Assembly (NCBI RefSeq): GCF_049999945.1
Contig: NZ_JBLYUB010000023.1
Coordinates: 45,786-109,785, forward strand
Origin: Planosporangium spinosum
GTDB taxonomy: Bacteria > Actinomycetota > Actinomycetes > Mycobacteriales > Micromonosporaceae
DNA: 64,000 nt
Direction: 5' to 3'
A program made the position numbers and the translations under genes. Numbering within the stretch: position 1 is the first letter of the stretch; each line of letters opens with the position of its first letter. Shown here one piece after another: positions 42,611 to 49,420 of this stretch. The notes beneath the pieces were generated by a model. The model was not told the origin of the DNA and did no database searches. It worked only from the letters and a program-made list of their open reading frames with translations.

Positions 42611-43167
42611 CCGTCCTGGAGACCGCGCGCCTGGTGCTGCGCCGCTGGCGCCCCGACGACGCGCCGGCGATGGCGGAGATCAACGGCGATCCCGAGGTGA
42701 TGCGGTGGATCGGCGACGGCTCGACCAGTGACCTCGCGCGCACCGAGGCCGGGATCGCCGCCTGCGAGCGGCACTGGGACGAGCACGGCTTCGGGCTGTT
42801 CGCCGTCGAGGTCCGCGACACCGGCGAGCTGGCCGGCTTCACCGGCCTGGCGACCCCCGACTTCCTGCCGGAGATCATGCCGGCGGTGGAGATCGGCTGG
42901 CGGCTGGGCCGGCGGTACTGGGGGCACGGCTACGCCACCGAGGCGGCCGGGGCGGCGCTGCGGTTCGCGTTCGCCGGCCGGGGACTGGACCGGATCGTCA
43001 GCGTCCACCAGGTCGGCAACACCGCGTCGGAGCGGGTGATGCACAAGCTCGGTATGCGGCTGGACCGGGAGGCGGTCCAGCCGTCGTGCGGCCGGCCGGT
43101 CCGGGTGTACGCGATCAGCCGCGCCGGGTGGGCGGCCGAGCAGGAGCGGGGGCCGGTGCCGCACTGA
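42607..43167 (+). CDS. GNAT-family N-acetyltransferase (RimJ/RimL-like)
   Basis: A 186-residue acetyltransferase. TARLVLRRWRPDDAPAMAEI opens the domain; GRRYWGHGYATEAA is the acetyl-CoA binding loop and NTASERVMHKLGM the conserved C-terminal block. The RimJ/RimL style suggests a protein N-terminus or small amine as acceptor. It overlaps the DUF885 gene by 4 nt and is thus co-translated. Confidence 0.92.
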   Translation: MTVLETARLVLRRWRPDDAPAMAEINGDPEVMRWIGDGSTSDLARTEAGIAACERHWDEHGFGLFAVEVRDTGELAGFTGLATPDFLPEIMPAVEIGWRLGRRYWGHGYATEAAGAALRFAFAGRGLDRIVSVHQVGNTASERVMHKLGMRLDREAVQPSCGRPVRVYAISRAGWAAEQERGPVPH

Positions 43168-43238
43168 CCGGCCGGGCACCGGACCGCGGGTCGGACGGCG
43201 TCCTGGCGCGGGTCCGCCGTCTCGCCGCGCGACCTCGC

Positions 43239-43901
43239 TCAGCGCGGGGGAGCGGCGGTCACGGCGTCGAAGTGGGCCACCACGCCGCGGGCGCCGTCGA
43301 CGGCGCCCGCGGCCTCGTCGGTGGTCGGCACCGCCACCTCGGCCACGTGCCGCAGGTGCCGGTCGACCGCGTCGGCCAGCCGGCGCCAGCGCGCCGGCTG
43401 CGGCTCGTCGGTGTCGAGCGCGTCACGCAGGGCCTGGAGCCGGTCCAGGCCGACGCCCCGCAGGTGGCTGGCGTGCGTGAGGACGAGGCCGATGACGTGG
43501 GTCAGGTCGTCGTGATGGCCGCCGAGCCAGCGCCGGGTGCGGTAGACGCGGCCCAGATCGGGCCAGCGCTTGCGGGCGGCCTGGCGGGTGCTGCCGCTGG
43601 TGGTGCCCAGGTCGGCCAGGCTGGCGCCGAGCCACACGGCGTCGGCCGCCTCGTCGGCGGCGAACGCGGTGGCGACCTCGTCGACCAGCGCGCCGGCGAG
43701 CTGCGCGGCGCGTACCCGGCGCAGCCGGTCGCGGCGCAACCGGTACTCCTCGTCGGTGTCGCCGGGCCGGGCGACCGGCTCGGACCGCCTGAGGTCCGGG
43801 TCCGCGGCGAGCCGCTGGGTCATGCGTTCGAGCAGGTCACGGGCGAGTTTGCGGAGTTCGGCGTGGTCGGCGGCGGGCGCGGTTTCGTGCGGTCGTTCCA
43901 T
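43239..43901 (-). CDS. Helical protein with a putative DNA-binding HTH
   Basis: A 220-residue, all-helical, charge-rich protein. Residues around 85-110 (VWLGASLADLGTTSGSTRQA, then ARKRWP) resemble a helix-turn-helix of the type 'W..IG..LG.SRQAA..RW' known from other actinobacterial proteins. The rest (120-210) is not recognised. ATG 43901 has GGAGG five bases upstream. The promoter region shared with the divergent HAD gene holds a strong inverted repeat (43925-43964) that this protein may bind; this is inference. Confidence 0.75.
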   Translation of the reverse strand: MERPHETAPAADHAELRKLARDLLERMTQRLAADPDLRRSEPVARPGDTDEEYRLRRDRLRRVRAAQLAGALVDEVATAFAADEAADAVWLGASLADLGTTSGSTRQAARKRWPDLGRVYRTRRWLGGHHDDLTHVIGLVLTHASHLRGVGLDRLQALRDALDTDEPQPARWRRLADAVDRHLRHVAEVAVPTTDEAAGAVDGARGVVAHFDAVTAAPPR

Positions 43902-43924
43902 CGTGGCCTCCTTCGACAACCAGA

Positions 43925-43964
43925 GGTTCACACCATACCTGGCGTGTGAACCCCTGGTTCACAC
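43925..43964. promoter_or_regulatory. Operator with three half-sites between divergent genes
   Basis: GTGTGAACC-CCT-GGTTCACAC (43944-43964) is a perfect 9-bp inverted repeat, and a third GGTTCACAC lies at 43925-43933. The first half-site overlaps the -10 (TATGGT, minus strand, 43932-43937) of the HTH gene; the palindrome covers the -35 areas of both genes. Confidence 0.8.
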
Positions 43965-43974
43965 CCGCGGCGGG

Positions 43975-43980
43975 TAGAGT
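43975..43980 (+). promoter_or_regulatory. -10 box of the HAD gene at 43989 (leaderless)
   Basis: TAGAGT ends eight bases before ATG 43989. Confidence 0.55.
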
Positions 43981-43988
43981 CGGCGGCC

Positions 43989-44699
43989 ATGAGCGGGGGA
44001 GTACTGGTGCTGTGGGACGTCGACCACACGCTGGTCGACGCGGCAGGGGTCGGCGTGCGGGCCTTCCGGATCGCCTTCCGGCAGGTGTTCGGCCGCGACG
44101 ACGCCGCGCGGCTGCCGCCGATGTCGGGGCGCACCGATCGGGCGATCGTGGTCGATCTGCTCCGGGCCAACGGCATCGCCGACCCCGACCGGCACCTGGA
44201 GGACTTCCGCGCCGCGGCCGAGCGGGCCCTCGCCGACCTGGACGGCGCGCTGCGCGCCGAGGGGCGGGCGCTGCCGGGAGCGGCCGACGCGCTGCGCGCG
44301 CTGAGCCGGGAGACGGCGGTGCAGACGCTGCTCACCGGCAACATCCGGGCCTTCGCCGAGGCCAAGATGCGCGCGTTCGCCCTGGCCGAGCACCTCGACC
44401 TCGACATCGGCGCGTACGGCTGGGCGCACGCGGTGCGCGCCCGGCTGGTCGACATGGCGCGCGCCGCCGCCGGCGCCCGGCACGGGCGGGAGTTCACCGG
44501 CCGGTCGACGGTCCTGGTGGGGGACACCCCGCGCGACGTGGAGGCGGCGCTCGACAGCGGGGCGGCGGTGGTCGGTGTCGCCACCGGCGGGTACGGCGTG
44601 GCGGAACTGCGGGCCGCCGGTGCCCACGTGGTGCTCGGCGACCTCACCGACACGCCCGCGGTCCTGGCCGCGATCACCTCCGCCGCCCGCCCCGACTGA
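43989..44699 (+). CDS. HAD-family phosphatase
   Basis: A 236-residue HAD hydrolase, subfamily I, of the phosphoglycolate-phosphatase style. Motif I LWDVDHTLVDA has both Asp, a helical cap covers about residues 15-95, LLTGN is motif II, and VGDTPRDVEAA is motif IV. Substrate unknown. It is divergent from the HTH-type gene and is likely under the same operator. Confidence 0.92.
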   Translation: MSGGVLVLWDVDHTLVDAAGVGVRAFRIAFRQVFGRDDAARLPPMSGRTDRAIVVDLLRANGIADPDRHLEDFRAAAERALADLDGALRAEGRALPGAADALRALSRETAVQTLLTGNIRAFAEAKMRAFALAEHLDLDIGAYGWAHAVRARLVDMARAAAGARHGREFTGRSTVLVGDTPRDVEAALDSGAAVVGVATGGYGVAELRAAGAHVVLGDLTDTPAVLAAITSAARPD

Positions 44700-44783
44700 C
44701 GCACCCGCACCGCCTGCGCGGAAACCTCCGCCGCCGGGCCCGCGGGCGGACACACCCGCTCCATCCGGCGGCCCGGGCAAGAC

Positions 44784-44803
44784 ACCTAGCATCCTAGGAC
44801 GCC
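44784..44803 (+). repeat. Palindromic 20-bp motif, copy 1
   Basis: Contains CCTAG-CATC-CTAGG. An 18-of-20 copy in the same orientation lies at 47777-47796. The two flank the DinB-TetR-MFS block. Confidence 0.6.
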
Positions 44804-44830
44804 TTGGCGGTGGTGCCGCCCGTCACCATT

Positions 44831-44895
44831 GCGGCGCACACCCCGCTGGCCGGGCGGGGGAGCCGTCGCAGCCCAGCCACCGGGGTGTGCGCCGC
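44831..44895. terminator. 15-bp hairpin between convergent genes
   Basis: GCGGCGCACACCCCG (44831-44845) pairs perfectly with 44881-44895. It lies between the HAD gene and the convergent DinB gene. Confidence 0.55.
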
Positions 44896-44920
44896 CCGGC
44901 CACGGACGGGCGGCGCCACG

Positions 44921-45505
44921 TCAGGCGGCGTGTCCGGCCCTCGCGCCGAGGGTGTGGCGGTTGCGGTACAGGTCGCGCAGCAGTAGCACCTCGGCGCCGT
45001 GGTGGAGCACCTCACGGTTGATGTGCAGCACGAGCGCGGCCAACGGGTGGTCGGCGAACGCACCCTCGGCCGGACCGCACGGCCGGGCCAGGCCGTCCGC
45101 GCCGAGGCCGCGCACGCCGTCGCGCCACACCGCGTACGCCACGTCGAGCTGCCGCAGCGCGCCGGCAGCCGTGCCGGAATACGCGAACGTCCGGTGGTCC
45201 ACGGCCGGCGCACCGAAGTGGGAGGCGGCCCGCTCACCGAGGACCCGGGTGATGATGTGCCCGAGCCGCCAGGCGATCGTAGTGACCGGCACCGGCCGCG
45301 GCTCCGGCACCATGAAGTCGACGGTGAAGTCCCCGCCGGCGGCGATCGGTGCGGTGGCGGTGCCCCGCGGACGTACGTTCCAGCAGCCGGCCACCGGCTC
45401 CCAGCGGTACTCGTCGTCGGTGAGGCCGTCGAGCCGTGGGCGCAGGTGGTGCTGCCAGTGCCAGTCCAGCTGGTCGATCAGGTGGCCGTTCCAGTCGATG
45501 TCCAT
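44921..45505 (-). CDS. DinB family protein
   Basis: A 194-residue four-helix-bundle protein of the DinB/YfiT superfamily. The metal-binding His are in LDWHWQHHL (first helix) and in VLHINREVLHHGAEV (last helix), and WNVRPRG is a family block. Such enzymes often use thiol cofactors such as mycothiol, which actinobacteria make. The start is supported by TACCGT seven bases upstream (minus strand, 45513-45518). A decayed HTH regulator lies divergently, a common pairing. Confidence 0.9.
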   Translation of the reverse strand: MDIDWNGHLIDQLDWHWQHHLRPRLDGLTDDEYRWEPVAGCWNVRPRGTATAPIAAGGDFTVDFMVPEPRPVPVTTIAWRLGHIITRVLGERAASHFGAPAVDHRTFAYSGTAAGALRQLDVAYAVWRDGVRGLGADGLARPCGPAEGAFADHPLAALVLHINREVLHHGAEVLLLRDLYRNRHTLGARAGHAA

Positions 45506-45512
45506 GCCGACG

Positions 45513-45518
45513 ACGGTA
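45513..45518 (-). promoter_or_regulatory. -10 box of the DinB gene (leaderless)
   Basis: TACCGT on the minus strand, seven bases before ATG 45505. Confidence 0.55.
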
Positions 45519-45527
45519 GGGGAGATC

Positions 45528-45546
45528 GAGGACAGTACCGGTCCTC
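45528..45546. promoter_or_regulatory. Inverted repeat between DinB and the HTH relic
   Basis: GAGGAC-N7-GTCCTC sits just upstream of the DinB -10, in the position expected for the operator of a WYL/YafY-type regulator. Confidence 0.5.
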
Positions 45547-45547
45547 A

Positions 45548-45749
45548 ATGGGGGACAGACTCCGGTTCGTGCCGGCCATCCCCGCCGCGGACACCTCGGC
45601 CCGGCTGCTGTCGCCGCTGCGGTCACGGCCCGACTGGACCGGCACGGACCTGGCCGAACGCCTCGCGGTCACGCTCCGCACCGTGCCGGGACACCGACCG
45701 GCTGCGCCGACTCGGCTATCCGGTGCGGTCGGCCGCGACCGGTACATGA
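45548..45749 (+). pseudogene. Truncated, frameshifted HTH (YafY/WYL-type) regulator gene
   Basis: The first frame reads TSARLLSPLRSRPDWTGTDL then AERLAVTLRTV, a clear HTH_11 of YafY/WYL regulators. After about 45690 the family pattern (RRDTDRLRRLGYPV) is found only in another frame (DTDRLRRLGYPVRSAATG), so about two bases were lost. It stops at 45749 and the rest of the gene (the WYL domain) is absent. It lies divergent from DinB. Confidence 0.75.
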
Positions 45750-45769
45750 CTCCGTCACCGGAGCGCGTT

Positions 45770-45785
45770 ATGTACAGCTGTACAT
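45770..45785. promoter_or_regulatory. TetR operator, 16-bp perfect palindrome
   Basis: ATGTACAGCTGTACAT covers the -35 area of the tetR promoter (-10 TATGGT at 45794). Confidence 0.75.
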
Positions 45786-45793
45786 TTCAGGTG

Positions 45794-45799
45794 TATGGT
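45794..45799 (+). promoter_or_regulatory. -10 box of the tetR gene (leaderless)
   Basis: TATGGT ends seven bases before ATG 45807 and decides against the in-frame ATG at 45795, which lies inside the -10. Confidence 0.6.
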
Positions 45800-45806
45800 T
45801 GCGCCC

Positions 45807-46424
45807 ATGCCGACGGAGATCGAATCGGGGGCCCGGCGGGTCCGGCGGTTCGACCCGCGGCGACGGGAGCGCATCCTCGACGCCGCGATCGAGGTCATCG
45901 CCGAGCGCGGCGTGGCGGGCACGACGCACCGGCTGATCGCTCACGCGGCGAACGTGCCACTGGGGTCGTTGACCTATCACTTCACCGGCCTCGACGAGCT
46001 GCGCGCGCAGGCGTTCACCCGGCTGGCCGAGCGGCTGTCGCGGGCGTACGTGGCGCACTTCGACGGCGTCCGCACGCTGGACGAGCTGGTCGAGGCGGTC
46101 ACCGACCTGGTGCACGGCAACGTCGGCGCCGATGCGGCGGAATGGACGGTCAGCTACGAGCTCTACCTGGCCGCGCTGCGCGACCCGGCGCTGCGGTCAG
46201 TGACCGGGGAGTGGATGCGCACCAGCCGCACGGTGCTGGAGCGGTTCGTCGACCCGGACACCGCCCGCGGCCTCGACGCCCTGATCGAGGGCCTCGCGAT
46301 GCACCGCATGCTGTCGACCGCACCGTTCCCGCGCGCGGTCACGCGGGCCGCGGTCGCCCGCGCCGTTCAACCGCTGCCCGGCGCCACCGCCGCGCCCACC
46401 CCTGAGCCCGAAGGACGCCCATGA
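45807..46424 (+). CDS. TetR-family repressor
   Basis: A 205-residue regulator with an N-terminal TetR helix-turn-helix (about 18-65, RERILDAAIEVIAERGVAGT, HRLIAHAANVPLGSLTYHF) and a helical ligand-binding domain. A perfect palindrome over its own promoter (45770-45785) suggests autorepression. Its stop overlaps the MFS start (ATGA at 46421), so repressor and transporter are one operon, a usual arrangement in which the transporter substrate is the inducer. Confidence 0.94.
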   Translation: MPTEIESGARRVRRFDPRRRERILDAAIEVIAERGVAGTTHRLIAHAANVPLGSLTYHFTGLDELRAQAFTRLAERLSRAYVAHFDGVRTLDELVEAVTDLVHGNVGADAAEWTVSYELYLAALRDPALRSVTGEWMRTSRTVLERFVDPDTARGLDALIEGLAMHRMLSTAPFPRAVTRAAVARAVQPLPGATAAPTPEPEGRP

Positions 46425-47674
46425 CCCCGACCACCGCCGCACCGATCGCTCCGGCCGCGGTCCGCGCCGCCACCGCGGCCACCTACGCCGCGTTCATCGG
46501 GTCAGGTTTCGCGTTCGCCAGCTGGGCCGCGCGCATCCCACAGGTGCGCGACCGTCTGCACCTCGACCCGGCGACCCTCGGACTGGTGCTGCTGGCGATC
46601 GCCGCCGGCTCTCTCCTCGCGTTGCCGCTGTCCGGGCCGGTCGTCACGCGGTTCGGCTCCGCGCGGACGGTCAGGGCGATGGCGATCCTGCTCGGTGTCG
46701 GCCTGACCATCGCCGCGTTCGGCTCCCTCGTCGGCGTGGCGCCGGTGGTCGTCGGACTGTTCCTGCTCGGCTTCGCCAACGGCGCGTGGGACGTGGCGAT
46801 GAACGTGCAAGGGACGGTTGTGGAGCGGTACCTCGGCCGGTCGATCATGTCCCGCTTCCATGCCGGGTTCAGCCTCGGCACCGTCGCCGGCGCACTGCTC
46901 GGCGCGGCCATGGTCGCGCTGCACGTATCGGTCGCCGCGCACCTGGCCGCCGTTGCGCTCGTCGTCGCGGTCGGAGTGCCGTGGTACGCGCGACGCTTCG
47001 TCTCCGACCACGACGAGACCGAGCCGGTCACCGCCGGCGAACCGTCCCGCTCCGGCGCGCTCGCCGCCTGGCGCGAGCCGCGCACCCTGCTCGTCGGGGT
47101 GTTCGTGCTCGCCTTCGCGTTCGCCGAGGGCACCGGCAACGACTGGATCAGCGTCGCCGCCATCGACGGCCACCACGTGGCGGACGCGCTCGGTACGCTC
47201 GCCTTCGCCGGCTTCCTCATCGCCATGACCCTCGGCCGCTGGTTCGCCCCCGGGCTGCTGGACCGCTACGGTCGGGTCCCGGTGGTGCGGACCCTCGCCG
47301 TCGTCGCCCTCGCCGGCGTCGTCCTGTTCGTCTTCGGTCCGTCGCCGGTCTACGCGTTCGCCGGCGCCCTGCTCTGGGGCCTCGGCGTCTCGCTCGGCTT
47401 CCCGGTCGGCATGAGCGCCGGCGGCGACGATCCGCGACGGGCGGCCGCCCGGGTCAGCGTCATCGCCTCGATCGGCTACTGCGCCTTCCTCGCCGGCCCG
47501 CCCACCATCGGCTTCCTGGGCGACCACATCACCGTGCTGCGCGCCCTGACCGTCGTTGCCGTGCTGCTCGGCCTGGCCGCCCTGGTCGCCGCCAGCGTCC
47601 GCCCGCTCCGTACCGAACCGGCCGCACCCGGAACCGTGCGTGACGACCGCGGGACGCTCTCGCCGACCGGGTGA
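46421..47674 (+). CDS. MFS transporter controlled by the adjacent TetR
   Basis: A 417-residue protein with 12 predicted helices. FASWAARIPQVRDRLHLDPA and NGAWDVAMNVQGTVVERYLG are signatures of the fucose-permease-like/YbjJ-type MFS group, which includes exporters of sugars and metabolites. Direction and substrate cannot be told from the sequence. Translationally coupled to tetR. Confidence 0.92.
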   Translation: MTPTTAAPIAPAAVRAATAATYAAFIGSGFAFASWAARIPQVRDRLHLDPATLGLVLLAIAAGSLLALPLSGPVVTRFGSARTVRAMAILLGVGLTIAAFGSLVGVAPVVVGLFLLGFANGAWDVAMNVQGTVVERYLGRSIMSRFHAGFSLGTVAGALLGAAMVALHVSVAAHLAAVALVVAVGVPWYARRFVSDHDETEPVTAGEPSRSGALAAWREPRTLLVGVFVLAFAFAEGTGNDWISVAAIDGHHVADALGTLAFAGFLIAMTLGRWFAPGLLDRYGRVPVVRTLAVVALAGVVLFVFGPSPVYAFAGALLWGLGVSLGFPVGMSAGGDDPRRAAARVSVIASIGYCAFLAGPPTIGFLGDHITVLRALTVVAVLLGLAALVAASVRPLRTEPAAPGTVRDDRGTLSPTG

Positions 47675-47776
47675 GCGCTCCGTCGGCGAGCCGAGCACGT
47701 CGACGGACACCGACCGGCTCGTCGGTGTTGCCCTGCGCCGGCAAGGCTAGGGGTTGACCAGCGGAAACACCTCTTA

Positions 47777-47796
47777 ACCTAGCGTCCTAGGATGCC
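47777..47796 (+). repeat. Palindromic 20-bp motif, copy 2
   Basis: Contains CCTAG-CGTC-CTAGG; see copy 1 at 44784-44803. It follows a TTGACC (47755-47760) that could serve as -35. Confidence 0.6.
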
Positions 47797-47803
47797 CGAA
47801 GCG

Positions 47804-47849
47804 GATGTGGCTACCGCCACATCGCAGCTCAACGCCGCTACGCGGCGTG
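47804..47849 (+). other. Two small hairpins, possible non-coding RNA
   Basis: GATGTGG/CCACATC (47804-47810, 47817-47823) and an ACGCCGC/GCGGCGT pair about 10 nt further lie between copy 2 of the palindromic motif and the kamA terminator. No gene reads through them. Confidence 0.25.
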
Positions 47850-47895
47850 TTCTCGGCTTTGGTCCTCCCGCGTGCGCGGGTACGACGCGGGACAC

Positions 47896-47934
47896 GACGA
47901 CGGCGTGGACCCACGGTGGGTCCACGCCGTCGTC
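47896..47934 (-). terminator. kamA terminator
   Basis: A perfect 18-bp stem (47896-47913 with 47917-47934) and 3-nt loop start 19 nt after the kamA stop. Confidence 0.75.
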
Positions 47935-47952
47935 GGCTGCCGGCTGAGTCCG

Positions 47953-49326
47953 TCAGGCGGGTACCGCCACCGCCTGCTTCTCCTGTTCCTGCTTGCGCCA
48001 CCACTTCTGGCCGGATTCGGGGAGGGTGTCGATCGGGTCGTAGTACGGGTAGGTGCGGGCGAGCGCCTCGGCGTCGTCGGACTCGATGGAGGTGCGGTAG
48101 TTCTTGGTCCAGTACGAGACGCCGCGCTCGCGGTCGTACTCGGTGAGCATGTGTACCCAGCGCTTGCCGACGAACGGTACGTCGCACACGATCCGCGGGG
48201 TGGCGTAGCCGGGCAGGTAGCCCATGATGTCGTGCTGGAGCTGCTGGGCCTGCCAGACGGCGACGCGCCAGTGTTCGGCGTTGGGGATCATGTCGCACAT
48301 GTAGAAGTAGTACGGCAGGATGCCGGCTTCGCCCTGGAGGGCGAAGCACAGGTCGAGCAGGTCGGCGGTGGTGGCGTTGACGCCGCGCATGAGGACGCCC
48401 TGGTTGCGGACGTCGCGGACGCCGACTTCGAGGGCGGTGTGTGCGGCCTTCGCCACGAGCGGGGTGAGGGACTGCGCGTGGTTGACGTGGGTGTGGATGG
48501 CGAGGTTGACGCCGCGGCGGGCGGCGGTGCGGGCGACGCGTTCCATGCCTTCGACGACGTCGGGTTGCAGCCAGTGCTGGGGGAGGCCGGCGAGCGCCTT
48601 GGTGGCCAGTCGGATGTCGCGGATGGTCTCGATGTCGAGCAGGCGCATGAGGAAGGACTCGAGGTTGCGCCACGGCACGTTGGCGACGTCGCCGCCGGAG
48701 ACGACGACGTCGCGGACGCCGGGGTGGTGGCGCAGGTAGTCGATCATGGTGTCGTACCGGTCGACGGGTTTGAGCTGCAGGCGCAGTTTGTCGACGGTGG
48801 GGGTGGAGTTGCCGACGAGGTCCATGCGGGTGCAGTGGCCGCAGTACTGGGGGCAGGTGGCCAGCAGTTCGGCGAGGACCTTGGTGGGGTAGCGGTGGGT
48901 GAGGCCTTCGGCGACCCACATGTCGTGTTCGTGCAGTGAGTCGCGGGTGGCGTAGGGGTGGGACGGCCAGTCGGGGTGCCGGTCGGAGGCGACGGGGATC
49001 ATGTACCGGCGGACCGGGTCGGCGTAGAAGCTGTCGGTGTCCGGGGTGGCGGCGGGCACCATGGTGTTGAGCATCTGTGGTGTGACCAGCATGGACATGG
49101 TGGCCAGGCGCTGCTGGTCGGCGACGAGGTCGGTGTAGAAGGTCTCGTCGACGAGGTCGCCGAGGACGGTGCGGAGTTGTTTGACGTTCTTGACGCAGTT
49201 GGTGCGCTGCCACTGCGCGGATTCCCACTGTTCGCGGGTGACCTGGCGCCAGCCGGGCAGCCGGGTCCAGTCCGGTTCGACCAGCTCGCGTCGCTGATAC
49301 AGGTAGGGCTGGCCGGTTGTGTTCAC
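47953..49326 (-). CDS. kamA: L-lysine 2,3-aminomutase (radical SAM)
   Basis: A 457-residue enzyme that moves the alpha-amino group of L-lysine to C3, giving L-beta-lysine. The radical SAM cluster motif is CPQYCGHC (C158, C162, C165), and VVVSGGDV is a conserved SAM-contacting block. The PLP lysine is probably in DVPFVGKRW near the C-terminus; the well-studied clostridial enzyme has PGGGGK there. It needs PLP and a 4Fe-4S cluster. The GTG start has AAGGAG five bases upstream. It is divergent from the rest of the lysine genes, sharing a bidirectional promoter, and ends in a strong terminator. Confidence 0.93.
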   Translation of the reverse strand: MNTTGQPYLYQRRELVEPDWTRLPGWRQVTREQWESAQWQRTNCVKNVKQLRTVLGDLVDETFYTDLVADQQRLATMSMLVTPQMLNTMVPAATPDTDSFYADPVRRYMIPVASDRHPDWPSHPYATRDSLHEHDMWVAEGLTHRYPTKVLAELLATCPQYCGHCTRMDLVGNSTPTVDKLRLQLKPVDRYDTMIDYLRHHPGVRDVVVSGGDVANVPWRNLESFLMRLLDIETIRDIRLATKALAGLPQHWLQPDVVEGMERVARTAARRGVNLAIHTHVNHAQSLTPLVAKAAHTALEVGVRDVRNQGVLMRGVNATTADLLDLCFALQGEAGILPYYFYMCDMIPNAEHWRVAVWQAQQLQHDIMGYLPGYATPRIVCDVPFVGKRWVHMLTEYDRERGVSYWTKNYRTSIESDDAEALARTYPYYDPIDTLPESGQKWWRKQEQEKQAVAVPA

Positions 49327-49350
49327 GGCGGCTCCTTAGAGAAGGTGGAG

Positions 49351-49385
49351 AATCTTTGGCAAGTAGATTAACCTGCCGGAAGATT
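49351..49385. promoter_or_regulatory. Shared operator of kamA and kdd
   Basis: AATCTTTGGCA (49351-49361) and TGCCGGAAGATT (49374-49385) are inverted arms with a one-base offset. A kamA -10 (TAATCT, minus strand, 49365-49370) lies between them, and the right arm covers the kdd -35 area. Confidence 0.55.
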
Positions 49386-49401
49386 TCTCGTAAGGTCGCC
49401 A

Positions 49402-49407
49402 TATAAA
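49402..49407 (+). promoter_or_regulatory. -10 box of the kdd operon
   Basis: TATAAA, 13 nt before the ATG; AGGAG (49411-49415) follows. Confidence 0.5.
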
Positions 49408-49420
49408 CGTAGGAGCTTTC

